Below, one piece after another: positions 43,119 through 53,389 of a DNA stretch of 64,000 bases. Position 1 is the stretch's first letter, and each line of letters begins with the position of its first letter. Source of the stretch: Actinomycetota bacterium (GTDB lineage Bacteria; Actinomycetota; Aquicultoria; Aquicultorales; Aquicultoraceae). Location of the stretch: NCBI GenBank assembly GCA_018333515.1, contig JAGXSZ010000030.1, positions 188,501 through 252,500 of the forward strand. Direction: 5' to 3'. Made by a program: the position numbers and the translations under genes. The notes under the pieces are model-generated. The model did not search any database and was not told the DNA's origin. It saw only the letters and a program-made list of their open reading frames with translations.

Positions 43119-45632
43119 TTGAACGTATCCGGAAAAGAAATCGAACTTCTCGCGCCGGCCGGCTCTAAGCGTGCGTTTTACGCGGCGCTTAACAGCGGGG
43201 CCGACGCTATATATTTAGGGGTCGACAAATTCAGCGCCCGCCGGCAGGCCGAGAACTTCAGCCTCGACGAACTGGATGATGTCGTGAGGGAAGCCCATCT
43301 CCAAGACGTCAAAATATACGTCGCCTTCAACACGATAATAGCCGACGGAGAATTCGATTCGGCGGTCGAGAGCCTGGCGCGCATCAACAACGCGGGGGTC
43401 GACTCGGTCATCGTCCAAGACTGGGGCGTATTTAAGCTGGTAAAAGAGTATTTCCCCGAACTTAAAATACACGCGAGCACCCAGATGAATACCCACAATC
43501 TCTCAATGGTCGAGATGCTCGAAGAAGCCGGCGCGTCACGAATCACGCTCGCTCGCGAGCTGTCAATCGACGAGATAAAGGAGATATGCGGGTCGACGAA
43601 CCTTGAGATTGAGACCTTTATCCACGGCGCCCTCTGTTTTTCGTATTCTGGGCAGTGTCTCTTTAGCAGCATGGTCGGCAACCGGAGCGGCAACCGCGGC
43701 ATGTGCCCTCAGGCGTGTCGCATGAGCTATAAGCTGCTCTCTGCCGGCAAAAAAGACGAGGTATGGCCGACGCCGGGGGACCATATTTTGAGCACCAAGG
43801 ACCTGGCCGGAATCGGCCTTATCCCCCAGCTCGCCCAGAGCGGTGTAAGCGCGCTTAAAATCGAGGGGCGGATGAAGTCGCCCGAGTATGTCGCGACGGT
43901 GGTGCGCGTATACAGGCATGCCATCGACAGATATCTCGCTGACCCCGATGGGTTCGAGGTCTCCGAAACCGAGATGGATGAGTTGCGCGAGGTCTTCAGC
44001 CGCGGTTTTACCGAAGGCTATTTTAAAAAGATAAAGGACGACGGGCTCATGAGCTACTTCAGGCCGAGCGACCGCGGTATCTTGCTCGGAAGGGTTACCT
44101 ATCTCGACGTTTATACTGCCAGGCTCGGCTTGCAGATAAATAGGGAACTCTGTGTCGGCGACGAGATAGAGGTTTGGGTGAGCCGGGGCGGCCGCGTGCG
44201 CAACAAAGTCGAAAAGCTCTTTGTCGACGACAAGCAGGTTGAGTGCGCCCCCGCGGGTTCTAAGGCGGTCATAATAATCGACGAGAAACGGCACAAGATA
44301 AATACGGGTGACCGGGTTTTCAGGGTCCACAACGAGCGGCTGATACAAGCCGCGCGCGCTGCGATAACCGGCGGCGGCACACACAAGACGCCTATCGAGC
44401 TGTCGGCGCGGGTCGAGATTGGTGAGCCGGTCGAGATTACCGCCCACGTCAGCGGGCGTCCAAACGACGCGGCCCGGGTCGTAAGTGATTTTAAGGCGGA
44501 AAAAGGCGAGCGGCGAACGCTAGCCGAAACCGATGTCATCGCGCAGCTTGACCGGCTGGGCAATACCGTCTATGAGGCTGTGGCGTGGGATATCAGGGTC
44601 GGCGAAGGCGTGATGGTGCCGTTGGGCCGGCTCAACGAACTTCGCCGGGATCTGATAGACGCGCTCGACGCGGTCAGGTTGCAGGCGCGGCCTCGCACGA
44701 AGGTCTCGGTCGGCAAAGCGCGGCGGCGTCTCCAAGAGGATATGGCGCCTGAAAAAGCGGTCGCGCGGCGCAAACCGGTTATTAGTGTCGATATAAGTAC
44801 GGTCAAGCAGGCCGTCAAGGCGGTCGAAAACGGGGCCGATTGGCTCTATCTTAAACCCGGTTTCACGCGGCAGGCCGGAGCGAGCATCGCGGAGGTCTCA
44901 AAAATCGCGGCGGCGCAAGGGGTACGTCTCGCATTGGCGAGCGGCAACATTCTCCACCAAGCCGAACTCGCCGCGTTTATGAAATACGCCCGGAGCAATA
45001 AAGCGATGCTCGACGCGTTGCTCGTCGACAATTTCGGCGTCAACCGGGAGGCCAAAGCGCTCGGTTTGCCGGTTTTTACGGATTATCATATCAACAATTT
45101 CAACACGCTGAGCGCCAGGCTTTTTCGCGATGACGGGGCCTCGAGGATATGCCTATCGGCCGAGCTGGCGCTGGAACAGATAAAGGATATCGCGGGCGCG
45201 GTCGATGTCGAGTTCGAGGCAATCGTCCATGGGTGGCTGGAGGTAATGACGACCGAACATTGCGTCGTCAGCGCGGGGAAAGAGAGTTGCTCGGCGTGCG
45301 AATCGCGCATGTTTTACATCGAGGACACCAAGGGCTTCCGGTTTCCGGTCGAACAGGACACCAGGTGCCGCTCGCACATCTATAATTCGCGTGAACTCTA
45401 TCTCTTGCCGAACGTAAAGGAGATAATCGATGCCGGCGTCGCATCGGTAAGGCTCGTTTTAGACCGTTACGAGCCGGAGCTTGTAGGCGTCGTTACCTCC
45501 GCGTATAGGGAGGCGGTCGATTTGATTCGCCACGATATCGACGATATATCCAAGGTCATAAGGCGGGCGGAGAAGTCGTTTCCGCGCGGGTTCGAGTCGA
45601 CGACCGGACACTACTTCAGGCCGGTTCAGTAG
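43119..45632 (+). CDS. U32 family peptidase (two-part)
   Basis: 837 residues with TTG start 43119, eight bases after GGGAG. N-terminal half ELLAPAGSKRAFYAALNSGADAIYLGVDKFSARRQAENF and CFSYSGQCLFSSMVGNRSGNRGMCPQACRMSY are U32 signatures with Cys that coordinate the Fe-S cluster in this family. The C-terminal half repeats a similar fold (SVDISTVKQAVKAVENGADWLYLKPGF). U32 relatives include RlhA/TrhP, which hydroxylate rRNA or tRNA, so RNA modification is possible. Confidence 0.9.
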   Translation: MNVSGKEIELLAPAGSKRAFYAALNSGADAIYLGVDKFSARRQAENFSLDELDDVVREAHLQDVKIYVAFNTIIADGEFDSAVESLARINNAGVDSVIVQDWGVFKLVKEYFPELKIHASTQMNTHNLSMVEMLEEAGASRITLARELSIDEIKEICGSTNLEIETFIHGALCFSYSGQCLFSSMVGNRSGNRGMCPQACRMSYKLLSAGKKDEVWPTPGDHILSTKDLAGIGLIPQLAQSGVSALKIEGRMKSPEYVATVVRVYRHAIDRYLADPDGFEVSETEMDELREVFSRGFTEGYFKKIKDDGLMSYFRPSDRGILLGRVTYLDVYTARLGLQINRELCVGDEIEVWVSRGGRVRNKVEKLFVDDKQVECAPAGSKAVIIIDEKRHKINTGDRVFRVHNERLIQAARAAITGGGTHKTPIELSARVEIGEPVEITAHVSGRPNDAARVVSDFKAEKGERRTLAETDVIAQLDRLGNTVYEAVAWDIRVGEGVMVPLGRLNELRRDLIDALDAVRLQARPRTKVSVGKARRRLQEDMAPEKAVARRKPVISVDISTVKQAVKAVENGADWLYLKPGFTRQAGASIAEVSKIAAAQGVRLALASGNILHQAELAAFMKYARSNKAMLDALLVDNFGVNREAKALGLPVFTDYHINNFNTLSARLFRDDGASRICLSAELALEQIKDIAGAVDVEFEAIVHGWLEVMTTEHCVVSAGKESCSACESRMFYIEDTKGFRFPVEQDTRCRSHIYNSRELYLLPNVKEIIDAGVASVRLVLDRYEPELVGVVTSAYREAVDLIRHDIDDISKVIRRAEKSFPRGFESTTGHYFRPVQ

Positions 45633-45788
45633 TCTCGGCGCCTTTCATAGGTTAAAACACGCCGTTCGTCCTACAATCGTTCCGCTTGCCGGAATAATAT
45701 ACCTACAGCCGCACTGGGATATTAAACTATAATTAATCCAAAACCATCTTCGGTTCCAGGGTTTTTAAAACAAAAGGAGATTTACCTG

Positions 45789-46094
45789 GTGATAGGTCAG
45801 CTAAGCAGTCAAGTCAGAATAGAGCTGTCGGAGAAGACCGGGGCGCGTAAGTGGAGCGTCGAGAAGGTCGAAAGCATAGTGGGGCAGCTCGGAGCCGAGC
45901 GCTGCGAGATCGCCTACCAGAGAAAGGTCGTCAAGCTCAGCGACCCGCTCGACCTCTATGAGTTTCTTTTAAAGATCGTTCCGGCCGCGCTCTCCGACCG
46001 GGAGCAAGCCCGCGTCTCTCGCCGCGAAAACCTGCTCCGTCTCGACGTCGGCGGATGGCGTTTCGAGACAAATACCGATTCGACCACCGGTTAA
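45789..46094 (+). CDS. unknown 101-residue protein
   Basis: GTG 45789 after AAAGGAGA. QLSSQVRIELSEKTGARKWSVEKVESIVGQLGAERCEIAYQRKVVKLSDPLDLYEFLLKIVP has no motif I know. No membrane segment or signal peptide. Its stop is 12 bases before the ornithine cyclodeaminase-like gene, which suggests cotranscription. Codon use matches neighbours, so it is likely real. Confidence 0.6.
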   Translation: MIGQLSSQVRIELSEKTGARKWSVEKVESIVGQLGAERCEIAYQRKVVKLSDPLDLYEFLLKIVPAALSDREQARVSRRENLLRLDVGGWRFETNTDSTTG

Positions 46095-46105
46095 GGGTTG
46101 GAAAG

Positions 46106-47074
46106 GTGAGTATAAAGACTAAATTGCTTACCGCATCGGATATCTCAAGCATAATGCGGATGAAAGATGTTCTTATCGCGGTCGAGACCGCGTTTCGCGA
46201 TTATGGAAGCGGCGTCGCGCAGATGCCGCCCAAACTCTATTTGACGCTAAGTCAATTCAACGGTGATTTTCGCGCGATGCCCGCCTACGTCGAGGGGTCG
46301 GCGGGGGTAAAGTGGGTAAGCGTCTATCCCGACAACCCGAAGATAGGGTTGCCGACCGTTATGGCGACTATCGTCTACAGCGACCCACAGACCGGTTTTC
46401 CGCTGGCCATTATGGACGCGACCGAGCTTACCAATTACCGGACCGGCGCGGCCGGCGGCGTTGCCGCGAAGTACTTGGCGCGGCCCGATTCGCGGACGCT
46501 CGGCCTTATCGGGGCGGGGGCGCAAGCGAGGACCCAGCTTCTCGCGGTGACGACCTTCTTCAGCTTTACAAAGGTCAAGATATGGAGCCCGGTCGGGGAG
46601 CAAATCGACGATTTAGCGGCGGAGTTTCCGGAGCTGCCTATCGAGCGGGCCTCTATCGACGAGGCCGCCGCGTGCGACATAGTCTCCACGACGACACCGG
46701 TGCGAGCGTTCATCATCGAGCGCGGCTGGGTCGGCGCCGGCGCGCACATCAACGCGATAGGCGCGGATGCGCCCGGCAAGCAAGAACTCGACCCCCAAAT
46801 CTTAAAGGACGCCAAGGTGGTCGTCGATGATGTGGCCCAGGCCAGGCATAGTGGAGAGATTAATATAGCACTAAGCGGCGGCCTTTTTCTAGAGAGCGAT
46901 ATCTACGCGACGCTCGGCGAGATAGTAGTCGGCGCGAAAAAGGGGCGGGAAGCCGACGAGATAACGGTCTTCGACTCGACCGGTCTCGCCATACAGGACA
47001 TCGCGACCGCGCGCATGCTCTTCGAAGTCGCCAAGCGTGAAGGCATCGGCTACGACTTCGATATGCCGGGGTAA
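46106..47074 (+). CDS. ornithine cyclodeaminase/alanine dehydrogenase-like (mu-crystallin family)
   Basis: 322 residues; GTG 46106 is chosen as the start before SIKTKLLTASDISSIMRMKDVLIAVETAFRDYG. KWVSVYPDNPKIGLPTVMATIVYSDPQTGFPLAIMDATELTNYRTGAAGGVAAKYLA and LGLIGAGAQARTQL (NAD-binding) are the family signatures. Members deaminate ornithine to proline or act on alanine and other amino acids; substrate unknown. The preceding 101-residue gene is likely cotranscribed. Confidence 0.88.
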   Translation: MSIKTKLLTASDISSIMRMKDVLIAVETAFRDYGSGVAQMPPKLYLTLSQFNGDFRAMPAYVEGSAGVKWVSVYPDNPKIGLPTVMATIVYSDPQTGFPLAIMDATELTNYRTGAAGGVAAKYLARPDSRTLGLIGAGAQARTQLLAVTTFFSFTKVKIWSPVGEQIDDLAAEFPELPIERASIDEAAACDIVSTTTPVRAFIIERGWVGAGAHINAIGADAPGKQELDPQILKDAKVVVDDVAQARHSGEINIALSGGLFLESDIYATLGEIVVGAKKGREADEITVFDSTGLAIQDIATARMLFEVAKREGIGYDFDMPG

Positions 47075-47224
47075 GCTCGCAGCCGCGTTGAGTTCATTTT
47101 TAGAGACGCGAATCCGCTAAGCAACGAACTAAACCTTCACAGATGATGTGCATGTGTATTTGACCACCCCGCGTCCTTCCTGGTAACGTTGGACGTAGCA
47201 CGCGAGGAGAATGGTGAGGCTATA

Positions 47225-48955
47225 GTGTTCGGCTGGACGGGAAAGATACTAAAAGTCGATTTGACGAGCGGCGCGGCGCACCGCGAGGATATCCCCGAAG
47301 AGATCTTATTGGAGTCTTTGGGCGGCAGGGGCCTGGGCGTGAGTTTTATGCGCGATTTTTACCGGCTCGACCCGTTCGACCCCGATATGCCGCTTATCTT
47401 CGCCGTAGGGCCGCTCTGCGGCACCTCTTCGCCGACATCGGCCAGGATGTCGGTCGTCTCACGAAGTCCCCTTACAGGGACGATTTACGACTCCTCCTGC
47501 GGCGGTCTTTTCGCGCACAAGCTAAAGGCCGCGGGGCTCGATGCCCTTATGATTACGGGCAAGAGCGACAGGCCGGCATATCTTAAGGTGATGGGCGAGG
47601 AATCGTCGGTCGCCGGCGCGTCGTCGCTATGGGGGTTCGATACTTTCGACACCATGACGGCCTTAATGGCGCACGGTAGCGTCGCGGCGATAGGCCCGGC
47701 GGGCGAAAACGGCGTGCTCTTCGCAAATATCATGGTCAATGCGGCAAACTCGGTGGGGCGCGGGGGGCTGGGAGCCGTCATGGGCGCCAAAAACCTCAAA
47801 GCGGTCGTGGTCGATGGGGGCGCGAAAACACTCGTAGCGGACGAGGCCGTTTTTAAGCAAGGCCGCGAGGATGTTATGCGCCTCTTTAAGGCATCGCCGA
47901 TAATCTTCGGCGAGTTCGGGATAAGCGAATTCGGCACGCCGGCTCTGGTCGACCTGATGAAGCAGCGCCGGATGACGCCGACCGCCAATTTCAGCAAGAC
48001 CTATTTCGAAGCGGCGAGCGATTACGCCGGCCCGGCGCTCAAGCGGACCTACCAGGCGAAGAAAGAGGGCTGCTTCGGCTGCCCGATACGGTGCAAGAAG
48101 GTCGACTCGTGCGGCAAAGCGCTCCCCGAATACGAGAGCGCGTCGCACTTCGGCGCGCTCAACAATAACAGCGACATCCACTCTATAGTCAAATCGAACG
48201 AACTCTGTAACGCGCTCGGCATGGATACGATAAGCATGGCGTCGACGATTGCCGCCTACGGTGAGGCCAAAGGCAGGTTCTTCGCGCCGGATGAGATAAT
48301 CGAGCTGGTCGAGAAGACGGCTCTGCGAGTAGGAGAGGGTGATGACTTGGCGCGCGGCTCGGCGAGGGTCTGCGCGTCGCTCGGGGCGCCGGAACTCTCG
48401 ATGTCGGTCAAAGGCTTGGAGCTGCCCGCCTATGACCCGCGCGGCGCCTACGGTATGGCGTTGGCTTACGCGACGAGCAATCGCGGCGGATGCCACCTGC
48501 GCGCGTATCCTATCGCCAACGAGATTCTGCGCAAACCCGTTGCTACCGACCGGTTTTCATTCTCGGGCAAAGCGCGCATCATCAAAATCGCCGAAGATAC
48601 GAATGCGGTAGCGGATTCGCTCCTTACCTGCAAGTTCGCAATTCTGGCGGCCTCGCTCGAAGAATACGCGCACATCCTGACCGGTGTCACAGGGGGAGAG
48701 TATTCGGCGCAGAGCCTGCTCAAGATAGGCGAGCGAATAGTAAAAGAAGAGCGGCGTTTCAACTGCGATAACGGCTTTTCGGCCAAGGACGACGTGCTTC
48801 CTAGGCGTTTCTTTACCGAAGCGGGGACATCCGGCGACGGCATAGAGATACCACCCATCGACGAGGCTCGTTTTATCGAGGAGCTTAAGAAATATTATAA
48901 AATGCGCGGCCTAGACGCCAACGGGTGTTTTGAACAGCAAGCAAAAGAAGCATAA
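47225..48955 (+). CDS. aldehyde ferredoxin oxidoreductase family (AOR)
   Basis: 576 residues. GTG 47225 after GGTGAGG gives MFGWTGKILKVDLTSG, the normal AOR start. SSCGGLFAHKLKAAG, GRGGLGAVMGAKNLKAVVVDG and the Fe-S cluster cysteines in EGCFGCPIRCKKV...CDNGF are characteristic. AOR carries a tungsten or molybdenum bis-pterin cofactor and a 4Fe-4S cluster and oxidises aldehydes with ferredoxin in anaerobes. Next to an aldolase-type protein. Confidence 0.9.
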   Translation: MFGWTGKILKVDLTSGAAHREDIPEEILLESLGGRGLGVSFMRDFYRLDPFDPDMPLIFAVGPLCGTSSPTSARMSVVSRSPLTGTIYDSSCGGLFAHKLKAAGLDALMITGKSDRPAYLKVMGEESSVAGASSLWGFDTFDTMTALMAHGSVAAIGPAGENGVLFANIMVNAANSVGRGGLGAVMGAKNLKAVVVDGGAKTLVADEAVFKQGREDVMRLFKASPIIFGEFGISEFGTPALVDLMKQRRMTPTANFSKTYFEAASDYAGPALKRTYQAKKEGCFGCPIRCKKVDSCGKALPEYESASHFGALNNNSDIHSIVKSNELCNALGMDTISMASTIAAYGEAKGRFFAPDEIIELVEKTALRVGEGDDLARGSARVCASLGAPELSMSVKGLELPAYDPRGAYGMALAYATSNRGGCHLRAYPIANEILRKPVATDRFSFSGKARIIKIAEDTNAVADSLLTCKFAILAASLEEYAHILTGVTGGEYSAQSLLKIGERIVKEERRFNCDNGFSAKDDVLPRRFFTEAGTSGDGIEIPPIDEARFIEELKKYYKMRGLDANGCFEQQAKEA

Positions 48956-49046
48956 AGCAAGCACTAAAAAGAAACGGCAAGCACTAAACAACATACGCGA
49001 AATAGCAAGCCATAAGTGGTAAACCCTAAGAGGGAGAGGTTGATTC

Positions 49047-50219
49047 TTGCGCGACCAAATCGAAAAATACGCCAACAAACTGATCAAAGACGGCTTGGCA
49101 ATGCCCAGGTCGATACGCTTTTACGCGCTCGACGACGAGTTCATAGTTTCAAAAGACGACGACTGGAAACCGGTTTTCGAGGCAGTCCTAGATGAAATCA
49201 GCGTCGTCGGCCTGCTTTTGGCCGCGCCCACGTTGCCGTTTGCCGATTATCTAATCGCGCGTTCGCCTGAGAGAGATTCGCGCATTTATCCGAAAGATAG
49301 CGAGGTCAAGACCTTTCTCCACGATATCCCGTTTATCAGGAGAAGCGCAATTGGCGAGGAGGGCGATTTAGCCGAGGCTATCGCGGCGATTTTGCGCGAG
49401 CGAAAGGGCCTCATAATCGAGGGCGTCGGCTTTGTCGCCACCGGCACCGTCACCCTTGAGCAGGCATATATCACGTACTCATCGATATTTCACGCGACCT
49501 TCATCAAGTATTTGCTGGAACTATTAGAGCACGGGTGGCGCCTTTCGGGCGAGCGAGAGGCTCTTGAGCGATTCAAGAACGACTGGTTGCGGCCGCCCGA
49601 TGTCGAAAAACTTTCGTTTCGCGCCGGCCCGCTTGCCGCTCGTTCCGAAATAATAGAGGAGATATGCGCTGTCGGTCGCTACACCGTCGAGAGCGGCCTC
49701 GTCGACTCGTTCTTCGGCAACATCAGCCTCGTCGACGACGGCATCATCCATATCTCGCAGACCGGCGCGTCCCTGGACGAACTCGAAGGATTGATCGACC
49801 CGGTCCCGATGGACAATTCTTCGACCTACGGGATTACCGCATCGTCTGAACTCCCTGTTCACCGGCGCATATATGAGACTTCGAGCTATGCGACCATTAT
49901 CCACGGTCACCCCAAGTTCTCGGTTATCATGTCGATGCTCTGCGCAAAGCGCGCGGCCTGCGATATCGTCGATTGCGGCAAGAACTGCCCGGAGACAAGG
50001 TTCATCGACGGCGTTCCAATCGTCTCCGGCGAAATAGGCGCGGGTGGAATAGGTAAAACGGTACCGCCGGTCGTTAAGGGGCATGGGCGGGCGCTCGTCT
50101 ATGGCCATGGGCTGTTTTGCGCGGGCGCTGATGATTTTAAGGAAGCTTTTAGTCGGCTTGTTCAAGTGGAAAACCTCTGTCGCCGGCGCTATTTCGAGAT
50201 GCTCGCCGCCAACCCTTAG
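49047..50219 (+). CDS. tandem class II aldolase/adducin protein
   Basis: 390 residues, TTG/ATG region near 49047 with AGGGAGAGG before it. The C-terminal half (about 200-385) contains ICAVGRYTVESGLVDSFFGNISLVDDGIIHISQTGAS and IIHGHPKFSVIM (metal His pair), class II aldolase. The N-terminal half has a similar GVGFVATGTVTLEQAYITYSSIFHATF fold but lacks the His pair, so it may be a degenerate copy. Possible role with AOR in aldehyde or sugar acid breakdown. Confidence 0.75.
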   Translation: MRDQIEKYANKLIKDGLAMPRSIRFYALDDEFIVSKDDDWKPVFEAVLDEISVVGLLLAAPTLPFADYLIARSPERDSRIYPKDSEVKTFLHDIPFIRRSAIGEEGDLAEAIAAILRERKGLIIEGVGFVATGTVTLEQAYITYSSIFHATFIKYLLELLEHGWRLSGEREALERFKNDWLRPPDVEKLSFRAGPLAARSEIIEEICAVGRYTVESGLVDSFFGNISLVDDGIIHISQTGASLDELEGLIDPVPMDNSSTYGITASSELPVHRRIYETSSYATIIHGHPKFSVIMSMLCAKRAACDIVDCGKNCPETRFIDGVPIVSGEIGAGGIGKTVPPVVKGHGRALVYGHGLFCAGADDFKEAFSRLVQVENLCRRRYFEMLAANP

Positions 50220-50257
50220 CTTACCGGATTCAAAGCGCGTATATCCGCAAGAGCCGA

Positions 50258-51808
50258 CTACAAAAGGTCGACCGACCTTTTCTTCTCCAGCTTGACCATA
50301 TCTTTCAGCTGGTAGTGGAGCCATTTGATGGAGTTGTTGCGCGTCACTATCTCTTTCATAATAGCGGAGCGCGTCGCTTTGTCGCGCTCGGACATAGTAA
50401 GCGCCTCGTAAAGCGCGTCCGCTGTCTCGTCGATATCGAACGGGTTTACGACCAGGCCGACCTCGCGCAACTCCTCGCCGGCGCCCGCGTTTTCCGACAG
50501 CACCAGCACGCCGTTTCGCTCGTTGACGACGGGCCCCTCTTTGGCCACCAGGTTCATCCCGTCATATATCGGGTTTACCAGCAACACGTCGTAGAGTTTG
50601 AGCGCGGCGACCGATTCCTCGTAGTTATCGTAGAGGCGCAGGTAGATAGGCGTCCAGTCGGCGGTCTTTAAGCGGCTGTTTATATCCTCGACCGCTTGCT
50701 CGATCTCGAGACGGTAATCGGTGTATTCCTTGATGTTCTCCCTGGTGGGGTAGAGAAGGGCGAGGAATTTTACTTGGCCCGCCAGCTCGGGGTGCTTTTC
50801 TAATAGCGTCTCGAACGCCCGGAAACCCCGGACTATGTTTTTCGAAAGGTCGCTCCTATCCGAGCGCATGATGAGTTTAAGGCCCGCGTAATCCTTTTCC
50901 ATTTGCGCTTGGTAGTCGTTGACGGTCCCGGTCTCGCTTAAGGTCCGCAGCGATTTGTGGTCGATAGAGATCGGGTAGGAGCGCACGTACACGTCGCGTC
51001 CTTGCCAACGGGCCGTCCGCCTTCGCCAGTTCACTCGACAGCCCAATAGCGTCCGGCAGCATAGCAAAAAGTTATTGGCATAGCGACGAGACTGAAACCC
51101 GAGAAGGTCGTTGCTGAGCATTCCTTCGAGCAACTCGACCCGGAATTGCCGTGGCAGGACGCTTAAATAGCCGGGTTCGGGCCACGGGATGTGGGTAAAG
51201 TGGAAGAGCAGGGGTTTATCGGTCATCTCGCGTATATGCTTCGCCGCTGTGTAGAGATGGTAGTCCTGGAGCATGATGATGGGGCGCTCATGTCCCCGGC
51301 ACGCATCCGCCGCGGCCTCCGCGAAGATCTTGTTAGCCGCGACGTAACCGTTACGCCAGGCGTCGTGAATCTCGCTCGTAATCGACGGGTTCTTCGCCAG
51401 GTCCCAAATATAATGTTGCACAAACCAGAGGAGCGGATTACTGATGATGTTGTAATATTGGTTGTACATCGACTCCGGTATGTCTATCAAGCGCAGGTGG
51501 TAGAGCGGGTTCTCTTTAGGGAAAGCCAACGTGGCCCGCTCTCGCGCCAGCGAGCGCTCCGCGTCGGTCATCGCCGCCGATATCCAGGTCGCATGAGTTT
51601 CTTTACTGACGGCGGTCATCGCCGTAACGAGTCCGCCGCCGCCTCGTTTGGCTTCAATCCCTCCCGTTTCATCGTAATCGAATTGAATGGGACCCCGATT
51701 TGAAACAAGGATTATCGACCTGTCGGCAAGGAGTTTTTTGAGACTTCGTATGCGAGCCTTTTCTTTGCTTTGCAACTTATACCACCACTTTGCTACATAG
51801 GCCAACAA
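50258..51808 (-). CDS. GT20 trehalose-6-phosphate synthase-like (OtsA type)
   Basis: About 516 residues; the start is not certain (TTG 51808 used). SIILVSNRGPIQFDYDETGGIEAKRGGGGLVTAM, LLFHFTHIPWPEPGYLSVLPRQFRVELLEGMLSNDLLGFQ and LVNPIYDGMNLVAKEGPV are GT20 motifs that bind the nucleotide sugar. It would make trehalose-6-phosphate (or a related glucosyl phosphate). No OtsB phosphatase is in the window. Adjacent to TreT and a GT4. Confidence 0.82.
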   Translation of the reverse strand: MLAYVAKWWYKLQSKEKARIRSLKKLLADRSIILVSNRGPIQFDYDETGGIEAKRGGGGLVTAMTAVSKETHATWISAAMTDAERSLARERATLAFPKENPLYHLRLIDIPESMYNQYYNIISNPLLWFVQHYIWDLAKNPSITSEIHDAWRNGYVAANKIFAEAAADACRGHERPIIMLQDYHLYTAAKHIREMTDKPLLFHFTHIPWPEPGYLSVLPRQFRVELLEGMLSNDLLGFQSRRYANNFLLCCRTLLGCRVNWRRRTARWQGRDVYVRSYPISIDHKSLRTLSETGTVNDYQAQMEKDYAGLKLIMRSDRSDLSKNIVRGFRAFETLLEKHPELAGQVKFLALLYPTRENIKEYTDYRLEIEQAVEDINSRLKTADWTPIYLRLYDNYEESVAALKLYDVLLVNPIYDGMNLVAKEGPVVNERNGVLVLSENAGAGEELREVGLVVNPFDIDETADALYEALTMSERDKATRSAIMKEIVTRNNSIKWLHYQLKDMVKLEKKRSVDLL

Positions 51809-51863
51809 GGGCTTGCCGGGTCTATTGTCTATTATATCAGAACGATCGATAGCCGGGCCCTGA

Positions 51864-53111
51864 TTACCCTATATGCAAGAACTTGAAGAGTTCCATATAG
51901 TCGGCGAGCTGGCGCGGGCTTAGAAAGTTCTTGCGGACATGCTCTCTGCCAAGTTTGCCCATTTCGGCTGATCTTTCCGGGTTTCTCAACAACTGCGCCA
52001 GCTTGTCGCCGCAATCCTCGGTGTCGCTGACGAGATAACCGTTGACGTCGTTGATTATCTGAAGCGGTATGCCCCCGACATCGCCGCCGATTACCGGTCG
52101 CTCCTTCCATAAGCCCTCGCTCACGACCAATCCGAAACCTTCACGGGTCGATTTCTGGATGATGACCTGCGAGGCGCGTTGGAATGCGTTGACCTCGAGA
52201 TTGCCGACTCCTTCGAGGTTTGAGAGCAAGAAGATATCGGGGTCGCCCGCGGCGTGGCGCGATGTCTTCTCGTAATAGTGGAATCCTTCCGGGTCATCGC
52301 TTGCCATCGAGGCTATCATTAGAAGCTGCAACCCGGGGAATTCTTTTTTGGCTATACGATAGGCGTCGATGACGCCGAGCGGGTCTTTCCAAGGGTCGAA
52401 CCTCGACACTTGTGTGGCGATAGGTCGATTCGGGTCTATATGATACCGGTTGAGGATGCTCCCTATAGTCTCCTCGTTGATATCCATGTTCTTTGAGCTT
52501 AGCGGGTCGATCGTCGGCGGCACGATGGCGATTTTGTCCATTTTAAAGCCGTCTTTTACATATTGCTCCATCGTGAAGACGGCCGCGTCGTATCGTTCGA
52601 TATATGGCTCGAGGAAACCCCAGACGCTTTGGCGCGCATCGGTCAGGTCGATGTGGCAGCGCCAAATCCATTTACCCGTTTTCTTACCCTGTTTTTCAAG
52701 GTACGAGAGCATGGCGGCCGGTTGGGGGTCGTGGACCATGATAACGTCATACTCGCCGCCGAAGAGTTCCGCGTTGTTGAGATTTTGTTTTAGGTAGGTC
52801 TCTATCATCTCGGGGGTGGCCATGAGTTCCATGCCTTGGAGGGCGTTATGGAAGAGCTTGGTCACCGTGAAGAAGTCTTCACTGCCGGGGATTACCTGCC
52901 AGTCCGCGTCGAGACCGACGTCTTTCATCAGCGGTATCAGCGTGTAAAGAAGCTCAGCGACGCCCCCGCCAAAAGCGGTCGAGCTTATATTGAGGATTCT
53001 GGCGCCCTTGAGGTCGCGGCCAAGCCCTCGAACCTTTTCGATTATCTCCTCGTCGACAATACCCTCATACTCTTGGAGCGATTTAGTACCTACAGGCACG
53101 GAAGTCAACAT
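51864..53111 (-). CDS. treT: trehalose synthase TreT (GT4)
   Basis: 415 residues, ATG 53111 after GAAGGAG on this strand. TAFGGGVAELLYTLIPLMKDVGLDADWQVI, VMVHDPQPAAMLSYLE, WRCHIDLTDARQSVWGFLEPYIERYDAAVFT and REGFGLVVSEGLWKERPVIGGDVGGIPLQI match TreT, which makes trehalose from NDP-glucose and glucose. With the GT20 gene this gives two routes to trehalose. Upstream of the GT20 gene on the same strand. Confidence 0.85.
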   Translation of the reverse strand: MLTSVPVGTKSLQEYEGIVDEEIIEKVRGLGRDLKGARILNISSTAFGGGVAELLYTLIPLMKDVGLDADWQVIPGSEDFFTVTKLFHNALQGMELMATPEMIETYLKQNLNNAELFGGEYDVIMVHDPQPAAMLSYLEKQGKKTGKWIWRCHIDLTDARQSVWGFLEPYIERYDAAVFTMEQYVKDGFKMDKIAIVPPTIDPLSSKNMDINEETIGSILNRYHIDPNRPIATQVSRFDPWKDPLGVIDAYRIAKKEFPGLQLLMIASMASDDPEGFHYYEKTSRHAAGDPDIFLLSNLEGVGNLEVNAFQRASQVIIQKSTREGFGLVVSEGLWKERPVIGGDVGGIPLQIINDVNGYLVSDTEDCGDKLAQLLRNPERSAEMGKLGREHVRKNFLSPRQLADYMELFKFLHIG

Positions 53112-53389
53112 GGTATCATTCTCCTTCTCGTTCGATTATTCCCATTTAATGTCGTAAAAATCTGTCTAAAGTTTCATGCCCCAAAAAGCACATAATACGC
53201 GACCTTCTTTAATTTTCAAAGCTCTTATGCATTTCGTATCAAAAATATCTAAAGTCCCTTTAGGCTTAGACGATATTTCTTCTAAACGTATCGGATTCTA
53301 TCACGGTATCTGAAGAACCAGATGCGACATAATCAAACAAAGTAGATTTGAAGCTTGGTCATATCACACATGAAAGAGGAGATGAAGTA

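Noticed and set aside
43563-44447. 294-residue minus-strand frame in the U32 gene
   Set aside because: Antisense of a clear U32 protein; no motif.
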